Source: Eumeta japonica
Lineage: Eukaryota; Arthropoda; Insecta; Lepidoptera; Psychidae
Assembly: GCA_005406025.1 (NCBI GenBank)
Contig: BGZK01000095.1
Coordinates: 682,001 to 746,000, forward strand
Direction: 5' to 3'
Length of the DNA: 64,000 nucleotides
Shown: positions 36,061-47,100 of the stretch, in pieces
How the letters are laid out: every line of letters starts with the position of its first letter
Position numbering within the stretch: the first letter of the stretch is position 1
Position numbers and translations under genes: made by a program
Notes under the pieces: generated by a model
What the model saw: the letters and a program-made list of their open reading frames with translations, nothing else
Database searches by the model: none
Told to the model about the DNA's origin: nothing

Positions 36061-38385
36061 TACTGTAATTTAGGATGAAAAACAGGCGTCTTGAATATTC
36101 AGAGACACATCGAACACACGAAAAGAATGCTCAGTTTCATAACTTCATATAAAATATATGTACATACAATAAAAAGGATTTTACTTTGTCTGGGAATCAT
36201 TTAAAAAACTATTGCACATATTGCCATGGACTTTGGTCGACGACATGGAACCGTTTATAAATGGTTTAGATCTACGTGTCTTTTGGATTACGATACTTCA
36301 AACACTGTCCACCAGTTTTTTTTATTCATTTTCATAGTCCGGCAAAACGGATGGGTGACCACTAGTTGGTTATAAATAAAATATACGTGATTGTATTTTT
36401 AAGCTGCGGTGGACAGAATCATGTGAGTGCGAGATAGGAACAAACAGACGAGGTGACCTGCCACTATATTATAATTTTCAGAATATCTGACATTCACATT
36501 TCAATATTTATTAATAGAAGAAAGGAGATTTAGATATTGAAGTATATGTTAAAAGTACAAAATCGTACATATCACATTTGGTAAAATGGTCAAAATTCAG
36601 TTTCTCAGGTATAGTCACATACCATATAGGTATAATTACACTTTTGTTATATAACGCAAAGTGTGATTGTAAATAGTTTTAATAGTTAGTATAGACTAAC
36701 TACACGATAGTGATCTGAACTATAGTTGTAGTACTCATTAATTTTACGATCATAACGCCACGTTAAAAAGAATATATCTTTAAAAATTTAGACACAATTG
36801 TCGGGTATTTCATTAAAGGAAATTTATCTCTATTACGTGTTACATTTACCACTATTAATCAATTTAATAATTCATTCTATAATAGAATAATAAAACTGTT
36901 TACTTTGAAGTCTGTGATTTTGAACAAACTCGCCTAATAAAATTCTCGCTGACAACGATGAGTTCTAGGGGTTGCGGGCAACCGCCAGCACCCGCCTCCT
37001 CGTAGCCAATTAGGTAGGCCTATCGAAAGTAACGGGAGGCTGTTGATTTAGGTTGAAGAGCGCAATTTGCTGAAAGGGTCGAAGATCATCGTTATCGTTT
37101 TATTATTAAAATGTTTAATTTATATCTGCCGCTTTTTGTATAAGCCGCACCGGCTCGGCAAAGTCTAATTTTTAGGATTCCGTGGACGCAAACAAAAACA
37201 GAAAAACTTTCGTAATTTAGGTAGTCTGTCTGAGTGTACGTATGTTCCAGTTTATAACTCCGCTATTCGTTCATCGATTCTGGTGAAAATATACATATAC
37301 CTGTTTTATGTTTGCCGTCATACGATTTTGTAAAGTGAATGCAAAAAAATGTGTTAATTTTCTATAGATAGGCTGAGGAATAATTTTTTTTCATGTAATC
37401 CATTATGTGAAGAGTCGTACAATAGGTATTTAGAAATACGCCAAAAGTTCTAAAATAACATTTTTTCCTCATAACAATATTGTGTTTTGTTATTTACTAA
37501 AGCTGTTAAGCTTTGTCATTCCATTTTAACTTTTGACTGAAGTTTTTTATATGTATAAAAAAATTATAATGGAATTTTTTACGTTAATTAAATTGAAACT
37601 ATTTAAATAAGATCTGTAAAAATCTTATTAAAATTCTTAGTTGTCTAATGGGTATCATATGTTTATAAATGATTGACTCAATGCTATATATATTTTCCAA
37701 TAATACTGAGAAATCTCTTAACTATATGGCTATCAACGTCATGAATTATACTACGTCAATGTGTAGCAACATTAGTAGTCAATAACTAATTTGTAGCCAA
37801 ATTTTCATTGTTAATTTCTACACTCCATCTGATCTATTTCTCTTTTTTCAAATATGTACTAGACTTAATGGTGATTATTCGAGCATCAGTAAAATTATAA
37901 TCTAGAATAGATAATGCCCGACAAAAACAATGATTTTTGAAATTGTTTTAACGATTGGATATTTTCGTATTTCATACAGAATTATTTAGTGTTGTATTAC
38001 TGAAAGAGAAAATATTAAAAAAAAAAAATTACATTTTTAATTATATTAACTACATACATTTTTTTAGCTACGTCATTTAATTTGTAGTTTAATATATATT
38101 TTGAATCATCGAATTTCAAACATATAAAATTATATGTTTTAAAAGGAATTTGTTATTAGTTTATTTAAATTTGACTGAAAATTTTAATTTTTTCAACGTA
38201 GGTAAAGAAACACATGTTACCTTTGCAGTATGTCACTAATATAATGTCCATTTTCCAACGATTGACGAAATCAATCTAATATTTTCGATACCAATTGATT
38301 ACAAGAACATTAAATAAAATATTTTTCAAGAAAAAGTAATAAACACTGCTTTCAAAAATCATAAAATAATTAAATAATTAATTGT
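36061..38385. other. No gene; one GC-richer island
   Basis: AT-rich except 36900-37180, which has GTTGCGGGCAACCGCC and CACCCGCCTCCTCGTAGCC (GTTGCGGGCAAC is nearly palindromic). No exon was readable. It may be a conserved regulatory element. Confidence 0.35.
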
Positions 38386-39140
38386 TTTCGGCTGCCTTTA
38401 CGGCTTCGTCATCTGATGTTGTTCGATAACACAATCCATCCTCAGAACAGCCCATATGTAAAGTTTATTTCATGGTTGTTCACTGTTGAAAAGTTTTATC
38501 TTGGAAGGAAACCCTCATAGCTGTATCGTTCTCCGGTGTATGAGCACACAATCCATCATTGAAACAGCCCGTATGAAACGTTTCAAATCCATGCTGTTCC
38601 CCGTTGAGAAGTTCCATCGTAGAAGAAAACCCTCACAGCTGCATTATTCTCTAGTATACAAGGACACGATGCATCGTCAGAACAGTCTGTACGAAAAATT
38701 CAAGTTTATGCTGTTCACTGTCGAAGAGTTCCATCACAAGAGGAAATCCTCATGGCTGCCTCATCTTATGGTGTACGAAGAAGCAATCCATCCTTAGAGC
38801 AACCTATATGAAAAATTTCAACTCTACGCTGTTAAAGAGTTCCATCGTAGAAGGAAGCGCTAACGCCTGCATTGTTCAAGTGTGTGCGAGAACAAGATCT
38901 ATAAATAGAATAATCTGTACATCAAATTTCAAGCTTATGCTTTTTACCGTTTAAGAGTTTCATCTTAGGGAGAAATCCTCACGGTTGCATTATCATATGG
39001 TGTATAAGTAGATTATCCATCGTCATAACAGTCCGTATTTAAAGTTTCAAGTCAATGCTGTTCACCGTTGAAGAGTTCCATGGAATGAGGAAACCCTCAT
39101 GGCTTCGTCGTCTTCTGGTATATGACTTTCGAGGATACGA
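38386..39140. repeat. Diverged 117-bp tandem array, about six units
   Basis: The landmark CAATCCATC and its variants occurs at 38432, 38549, 38668, 38784, 38893 and 39013, spacing 109-120 bp. Each unit also contains GTTCAC-GTTGA-GAGTTCCATC, GAGGAAA-CCTCATGGCTGC and AACAGTCCGTATG. Units differ at many positions, so the array is old. Because 117 equals 39 codons, one 104-codon plus-strand frame (38486-38797) runs through 2.7 units with repeating VE-FH-(K/R)RK and VYE text. The minus strand also reads CSDDGLC/AMRVS-like text. Coding status is unknown. Confidence 0.85.
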
Positions 39141-40320
39141 TTAATTTTCATTCAATCTGCACATTCGTGCTGTTTGTAGTTAAGAAGTGCAGTTGTACTC
39201 TTTAATGCTTCATGCCCAGTCCAGTTCAGCTCGTTCATAACCATAATTTATAATCGTTTTGGGACCGTTAAAAATTTTGCAATACTTCAATTGTTATGGA
39301 TTTCCTATTCGATTTTGGCAGTTGCCTGGTCTATGTAAGTCCAAACACCAATACCAGTTAAATTAAAATGAGATCACCATGGAACTATCTAACCTAACGC
39401 GAAAGGAATCATTCAATTCGGTCCATAAACAAAGAGGTAAATATGTACATTACGACGAATTGAGAAGGTCCTTCTTTTTATTGAAGTCAGTTAAAAAATA
39501 TTCTATATATTGATCATTCTAATTTTCGTATGCTATAGTAATGAATAAAAGATTATAATTTGCCTTAAGAATTAATCTTCCTTACAATTACCAAAAAAAA
39601 AAAAAAAAAATTACTGTAATTGCAAATTGTGAATAAACGTTTTCTATGATTTTGACACAATAAATTAGGCGTTAGTCGACTATAACCCACACTTTATTTA
39701 TCTAATAGTGTAGAATAAATTGAAAATGTGAAAAATAGCTGCCCTGGAAAACAAATATTTCTTTCTCTTTGTGTTATAATTATTGCATCTTTCATCTTGA
39801 GTTTCAAAGTTAATTTAGTTTAAAAAATTTAAAGTATTGTTTTAAAATATATTTTTTATTAAGCGGTTGAAATTTTTTACACTCATTTGTAGTTTCTATT
39901 AATAGCTAGCGCGTCTTTTTTTAATTTTTTCATACGTGTTTGTGTTTTTCACAAATTAATTGAAAAATCGAGTTTTTTTTGGATCGGCCACTGATTGGAG
40001 TATGTAGTCGCCTTAAAATTAATATCACGTAATTAGGTCAGCGGTCCCTAGGAGTTGTAAAAAATTAACCTTCAACTCATGTCAACGCAATTCGGTACCT
40101 TTATGGGCGAGATCTATTCGCTTTTATGTCGTAGACGTCATTGTTCGTAATAACTTTATATAATATGTAACAAAAACCTTGCGCGGCTCTTAATGGTTAT
40201 TTACACAGCTAAATATCGTCATATTTATGTAACCATAATATAGAAACAAAATTAATGTGAAAAGAAGATAAAACTGGAAATTAAGCTAAGAACTACCTTG
40301 AATTTACCAACAACATAGTT
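39141..40320. other. No gene seen
   Basis: AT-rich, with an A19 run at about 39592-39610. A patch at 40030-40150 (GGTCAGCGGTCCCTAGGAG) shows no exon. Confidence 0.4.
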
Positions 40321-40529
40321 TTGCGCTAATAGGCCAAGAAGCATGTTGCGGTGTGGGCGTCGTTAATTGGCGGGCAGTAAAATTACAAAGAACGCCGCTC
40401 GTAACAGACTTGGAAGTTAGAACTCCGTTCTTTTTGTGTTGTGTTGTTAGAGGTTTGGTTTAAATTTTGTAAATTTAGGCAAAATTAAGCAGTGTTTATT
40501 TTGAAAACGTTACCTAAAACTCACTTTCC

Positions 40530-40704
40530 AATGGATTTCATACTTATCCATAAATTAATATGTAAACTCTTATTTGGATCAGATGAAGGATTTGTTACGT
40601 TATTTGTGCTAATTCTATGTGTACCTACAATTTTAGGCGTATCATGTGTTTATTTTTACACAAAGACTGAACTAGTCTTTTACTACTATCTAGCTAAGAA
40701 TTAG
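40530..40704 (+). CDS. Unassigned small hydrophobic ORF
   Basis: Starting at the ATG at 40530, the frame encodes about 57 residues and ends TAG. A single strong hydrophobic segment (FVTLFVLILCVPTILGVSCV) follows LICKLLFGSDEG. The 200 bp upstream are GC-richer (TTAATTGGCGGGCAG) and could be a 5' region. No family recognised. It may be a first exon (a GTATCA follows TTTTAGGC inside it) or chance. Confidence 0.2.
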
Positions 40705-41169
40705 ACGTTTTCTCGTAACTCTGAGTACTCATTCAAAACGGCATCTCCGACTGGAAGTTAATGATGCAAAAATTTTGAAATAGCAGTTCTTTTTTAGTCT
40801 TTATATTTTCACAATTCAAATTAAACAGATCAATTCGATTTTGCAATGTTTCAAAGCCTTCGGATCACATTAGCTCTTAGTATGTGCTTGTGAATATCAT
40901 TATATATGTATCTACTTCGAAGTGAGCGCCCTTTATTTATTTGTGTAATTTCCTGTCTATTAGTCCGTTACTATTTGTTAAAAAAAGAGCAAATAAAAAG
41001 TAACTTCTATAAATAATTTTAATTTAAAAATTTAATTAGATTAAAACAGTGGTCATCGCTTTTCAATTATAAATTGTTTTTCCAGTCCATTTAACCTTCG
41101 ACGAAGTAAAACTTATTGAATACTTGTACATTTTAAGTTAAATTTAATCAAACAAATGCAGGGCTCCGG

Positions 41170-41205
41170 CTGTTAAGATAAGATCTAGCCGCTTATCTTT
41201 ACGAC
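41170..41205. promoter_or_regulatory. Inverted pair of GATA-factor-type sites
   Basis: AAGATAAG (41175) and CTTATCTT (41193) face each other as perfect inverted copies about 18 bp apart, each containing the GATAAG core that insect GATA factors bind. They sit in a small GC-richer block that continues to TATTCCCGGCGCCC. Confidence 0.4.
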
Positions 41206-42382
41206 TTAAACCACTTTTGGGGTATTCCCGGCGCCCAAATAAATTAGTTTCGGCAATACCGAAGTAAAACAAATGGTTTGTTTATCTAAACATTTTATTA
41301 GAAAATGTAAGGAATTCACATTTTAACAGCTACGCGTTTTACGCTATATAAATAATACTCAGTAAATTTAACTTGACAATAAACTTAAGGCTCGAATTGC
41401 AAGAAACATAAATGTATTATGGAAGTATTTTGTAAAATATACAATTTTTTTAAAAGTTAATGTTGATTTATTTTTATTAGAAATTTGCATGAAAAATGGC
41501 ATTTTCGAAACTGCTTCAGTTGGAAACAAAAATGATTCTAGTTTCCATGTCTTCCAGATTCCTATAGCTACAAAAAAGTAATGTGATTATTTGTACATTT
41601 GATTTTCTCATTAAATCGTGACGAGCTAGCTTAAATTAGTTAAATGGAATCTGTCAGAGGTGTAGGTATTTGTACGTCGTGGAACATAATATGAAGTTAT
41701 TTCATTTTCTGTCCGGAGAAGGGTAATTTTAAAATGAAACAAACGCATTCGGTTCTATGATTTTCCAATAACATGAATAATGTCTAATGACCTTCAGTCT
41801 CTTCATTCGCATTCGATAGTCGCAACTGTCTTTGCGCTCGTGGTTTCAATTTCGATTTCAACCCTTTTCACGGTCGACCGTTCTATCCGTTACCGGCTAA
41901 ATTTCCATTCTAGATCTTTGAAAGATCAGGGGATAATTGCGACAACTTTTCAGAACATGCTGTGAATTGACAACTTTTTAACGTCATCGATAGTATCGAG
42001 TCTAGAATCGAGTTGGTGTTCGAAATAAAATCGACGTATAAGATGTAAGGTGTGTCGTTTCGCGTCCACGCACACGAGGCAGCGGTAAGATATTACAGTC
42101 GTTCAAACTTCCGTATTTCAATGCGAACTTCAATTTTGAGTTATGTCGAGTTTCGGGGCAACAGGTGAACAGCTTGAGGTTTTGTAATGTATACGAAAAT
42201 TCGTGTCTAAGTTTCGGCGAGGTCTTATGAATTATTCATTTCTTATTTCGAGGCGGTAAGCGGGGAAAATAAATGTTAATTAGTCTTATTGAGGAGTTCA
42301 AATTGAACAGCACTTTGAAACTTTAATTAAATTAATTTAATTATTCAGGATTTTAAACAGTTTTCAATGAATAATTTGTTAG

Positions 42383-42485
42383 CACGTGAGGTTCCGATTG
42401 GTCGTCTCGTTGACATGGTTCATAGATTCACAAATTAGTGGTTGGCCAAAGACTGTACGGATGTCATATTTATATAAAAGCTCCA
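42383..42485 (+). promoter_or_regulatory. Weak promoter-like cluster
   Basis: An E-box (CACGTG, 42384), an inverted CCAAT (GATTGGTC, 42397), a GTTGGCCAAAG and a TATA-like ATATTTATATAAAAGC (about 42468-42483) occur in that order. No downstream transcript or ORF was found, so this may be coincidence. Confidence 0.2.
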
Positions 42486-43921
42486 CCTTATAGTTTTGCT
42501 TTTTATTTTATTATCTTATTATTTATTTATTTTAGAATGAATAATTTAACAATTGATTTTATTGTACAATGAACGCTTAATTCGCTTATGTCATTACACA
42601 GTAAAAAAAATTGTAAAATAAGGTGTTTATCTTTCCATCTGATACGAGAAAGAAATTAAAAAATTGAGTGAAAGTTTTATTTTAGAAAAGCCATTTCAGT
42701 GTCTTTTATGAAATATAAAAAATAGGTACTATGATTATTTATAATACATCCTTTTCTATGTTTCCACTTGAAGTTCTTGAAATTCTGTGAGAATTAACAT
42801 ACAGATAATTCAGTCCACGACAAGAATAAAATTTACCCTTCTCAGTTTTAAGCTGATAGTCTTTACGGTTTCTGCTGAGTAGTGCTGGTCAGTAAGTTAG
42901 TAAAGCAGTAAATGAGTAAGTCAGTAAGTCAGTCAGGCAATTTGGATGATCTTTTATATATTCTGTTGATGACGCAAAGATATATTTCGTTCTGATTAAA
43001 TAGATTTGAAGAAAATAAGCGTACACTAATTATCGCGTAACGTTTTCGAAACATGAATTCACAATAAATTGCAAGACAATAAAATTTACATTTTCATACC
43101 AATATCATTAAAAGTAATTTACTACAGATATTTACACGATTTATGAGTAAATCGTTATAATACACAATAATATACATTTTTTAAATAAGTGTTTTATATA
43201 AAATGAAACATATTAATAATTAAATACTCCCAAATGATGTCTATTTTACAATTACTTAAATAATATTTAAATGTTATGATTTATTATATATGATTGAAAA
43301 AATACATTTATATATACAGAAAGAGGTTCATTAAAGCCTTTGACATATTGAATTAGACACTTTAATGTTTTAATTACTTTAGTTTAGTTCAATAACGATA
43401 CATATTCTCGCTTACCAGTTACACGTCAATATGTCTGCGGTCTCTTGTTATTCACTAACTTATATTTAAATCCTAGTTAATGTGCTCAGTATCTATACAA
43501 AACAAAATTTGTGTGAATATTTTCATAATGATATATTTAATTTTTCTTTACTTATTTTTTTTATCTAACGATTCTAGTTTACAATGTAAAGATCTTAGGT
43601 AAAAAAACATTAATAGATACTAACATTGCTTAAATAGTGTAGTAGACTCTTACAACTTAATGATAAGTCAAATATTTTACCAATTATTGGACTACGACTT
43701 TTAATTTATAAATCTAATATCTTTTATACCAATATTCTATATATGAAACGTGTGATGAGTCCGTGCGTGTTAGTAACGCCCACGGAAAAAGTCTATATCA
43801 GCCAAGCCACTCTGCTACCTTTCTCTCTCTCGACGGTTAGCTCCGGTACCGGGGAGCTCGACGCCCGCTCCACCTGCGTAGGAGCTAAGCTCCGGAGCCT
43901 GTGGACTCTTGGTCTTTCACG

Positions 43922-44060
43922 TCATGAAGCCACCACACAGTCGATGCGCGCGCACACCGCGGCGCTGAGCAGAGTTGCAGCCGCTAGCGCGATCTGTATA
44001 CACGCTATCACCACCAGGTCTCGAGGAGATGGTAATGAATCTTCTTCTAACGCGCCGTCG
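43922..44060 (-). CDS. Exon 4 (last) of the four-span protein
   Basis: Acceptor TTATTCTATCACAG, then DGALEEDSLPSPRDL, the fourth span (VVIACIQIALAAATLLSAAV) and RIDCVVAS ending in TGA at 43924-43922. GC-rich sequence continues to about 43740 as the likely start of the 3' UTR. The 107-codon plus-strand frame at 43743-44066 is antisense. Confidence 0.8.
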
Positions 44061-44073
44061 CTGTGATAGAATA

Positions 44074-44123
<50 letters not shown>

Positions 44124-47100
44124 ATACATACTGCTATTTTCTAGAAGAATAGACAAAAAATACAGATTTCTACACAAGACGATCTTTGTAAATTCCTCTT
44201 GCTTCACTGGCATTCATAAAAGCTCATCAGTTACAGATGCCTCAAATTTGGTCTTTTTTTTAAATGTCACCAATTTGGTCAACATAATATTTTCTATTTT
44301 CTCCCTTGCCGATTCTCTCGTTGCACACATTTGTTCTGTAGGTTTGTTTTGTCGGTCTATTCACATCAATTCTTTCCAGACGAACAAATCACCGCAGCAT
44401 ATCTTTTTCTACTATAGTGATTACGTTTTCTTTCAATCCACGTTTCTTACACCACCGTTCTTATATCTATTTTAGACGCTCCATAAATACTACGCAAGAA
44501 TTACATCTCCATTGCATTGATTCTACTTTCATTTCTCTTCTGTCATACGCAGCTTACACACAGAATATGAGCGTATTATCGTTTGCCATTTATCCCTTGT
44601 AAAGCTTATAAGTTACGTACATATCTAAATATAACGCCATTTTAAATTTCAAGACTACAAAGAAAGTGATACCCGTGTTTGAGGCCCGAGGGATCCATGA
44701 TGGTGCGGCAGCACTGTACAACTAAACCCAGCAAAAAACATGCTGCGGCTGCCCATAGGACGCTGGCTGCGCCCGCGCAACTGGTCACCGTACCCCATCC
44801 TCTGGACGTATGGATGGAGAAAGCTGAGGGGGAAAAGGGAAATATGTTGTGGTATTTTATAAATAATAAGACATTTTTCGAACCAAAAACAAAATATTAG
44901 GAAATATTGAATGTATCTATATCTTGTTGTTGAACTTCGTCAATTTATTAAAATACTTACCTCAAATTATACCATAGTGCAATTTACTGTTAACATAATT
45001 TAACTCATTGTTATATTACGATAATTTAAGATGGTGTAATGAAAATTCCGAAAAATATGTTACAATGATGTATTTGGCTATTTACTATAACACAAAACTT
45101 AGGAGAGCTTTAACCACAACAGAATGCAATTTGCTATTGTATTTTAAAGTAATCGCAACATGATTCCGAAAACCATTTCGTCACGTGGTGTTTTAACACC
45201 ACTGAGTCATTTTTTGGCGGTTTTGACATTTTGATGCCATTCGCTACAGTATCGGACGACGTGTTATTTCAGCCAATCAGAAACAAGTATTGTCGAATAG
45301 AAACTCGATAATGAAGCGTGAAGTAACTGCACGGAATCCACCAATCAGTTGTAACCTCTGGAAGCAGTACGTATGTCAGTTAGTTCTGTAGTGTTAACCC
45401 AGCGGCTACTTGCTGCTGACAATTAATAGAAAAAAGGTAAAAAAAACGTCATAATCGTAAAAAATGTATTGTTTCATTTTTTTAGATATTTCTCTCTTTA
45501 AATTTGATATTTTTGTAATGAAATAAGTCTATTTTGGTTAGAAAATCATATTAAACGTGTGTTGTTGATTCTATCATGTCACGGGCGTTACGTTGTGTTG
45601 TGGAGTATTTAATGTACTGGACTTATATAGTTAGCCTCTCAATTGTTCTCGATGATCCTTTTAAGAGATATTAAATAGATTGTTGAATTAAAATTTGTCA
45701 TTGACGTAAATTAATAATAAATTTATTTTCTTTTTATTTACAGAAAATAATAAAATGAGTGACGAAAACGAATTCATTGAATTGTGTAAAGAATTAAAAA
45801 TTAAAATTCCCCCCCACTAAAACAAAAAATAAACAACCCAAGAAAATAGTATGTCTAATGTCAAATAGAGAAAATGTTGATATAATGAATTTACCTCTCC
45901 TAATTATAGTTAACAATGAGGATACAGCCCTATCTGACTTATTTGAACAGTCTTAACTACAAATTTTCGCAAACAATTATTTAAATAATATTGCTGAGGA
46001 TGTAATAACTATATCAGAGGAAAAAAAACAATCGTCAACAATAATAGAAGAAGAAGACATAGAAACATCTAAGAGACAACAACTACAAATAATATGTGAA
46101 AAAGAATCTGAAGAAGTACTGAATGAACAAACAGGAATATTATGGGAACACGAAATTGTAGAAGTAAGCATTGAGAAAGGATCCGAGGTAACAAACCAAA
46201 CTATTATTATTGAACTAAACGAAGAAGCTTTTATTGATGCTAAAGAAGATAGTGAAAACGAAAAAACAGATAACGAAGAATATTGTGGTGATCTCAATTC
46301 TAAACAAATTCTAAACAAAACCTAAGTGTTTAAAAACAGCTTTAAACTGATTCAAGCTGATGCCAAAAAAGGTAAACGTAAGAAACTAAGATTAGAGGAA
46401 GAGCAATACATGGGATATCTACGAGATAGCAAAAAGAGCAGTTTAAAGTTTTACATGACGTTATGCGGCGTACTCATTCAATAGGATCTCTATGCTCTTC
46501 TGAATTCTGTAAGAAGTCCAAGCTTCGAGCATGCTATACCTTATCGGAGGAAGAAAAACATGATTTCTTTTATATTTTAGAAGAAAATGTATTGGGCGCA
46601 GAGAAAACAGTATGTATTATCTAACGTAGAAATTTGAATAATAAAACAAATAAAGAAGACAGATGAATCAAGGCGAAATGTTAGTAAGCAATATTTTTAA
46701 ATACTGAGCCTAAAGGTCGTATTTAAGTATGTATGAACCCTTTTTTAAACACTTTAGGTATTACAGAAAATTTTGTGCGTTATTGGACTGAACATTCCAA
46801 AAGAGGTATGACAAAAAAGCAAGAAGTGGCAGGACCAGCTAGGAATGGAATAAGAAAAGAAAATGTGAGTTTTTTAAAAAGTTCTTTGACGATTTGCCTA
46901 AAATGCCATCCCACTACTGTCGAGCATCAATTAATACAAAACTTTATTTAGAACCAGCTGTACACAGCAAATCGGAACTACGTAAGTTGTACTGTGAGAA
47001 ATGTAACGAACAGCAAGAAAAGTTTGTGTCTCAATGATTATTCGATCACATATTCATAGAAAAAAACTTAAGCATATTTTCACCCAGGAAGGGCCAATGC

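Larger units (their letters stand above)
40705..43740. other. No gene supported; scattered candidate regulatory sequence
   Basis: No exon found. The region 41750-42250 is less AT-rich and looks like single-copy non-coding DNA. A degenerate (AGTAAGTC)n simple repeat runs about 42887-42945. The minus-strand AATAAA candidates near 43280 could serve as poly(A) signals for the gene ending at 43922. Confidence 0.4.

Noticed and set aside
43743..44066. 107-codon plus-strand ORF in a GC-rich segment
   Set aside because: It is antisense to exon 4 of the minus-strand gene, which has a good acceptor, an in-phase join and a hydrophobic span; the plus-strand translation has no domain.
43975..44475. 166-codon plus-strand ORF
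   Set aside because: It runs through exon 4 antisense, a (TA)n microsatellite giving alternating I-Y, and an antisense LINE remnant.
44679..44900. 73-codon plus-strand ORF
   Set aside because: Antisense shadow of exon 3.
45977..46318. 113-codon minus-strand Ser-rich ORF
   Set aside because: Shadow of the acidic plus-strand stretch (45958-46323) of the transposon protein.
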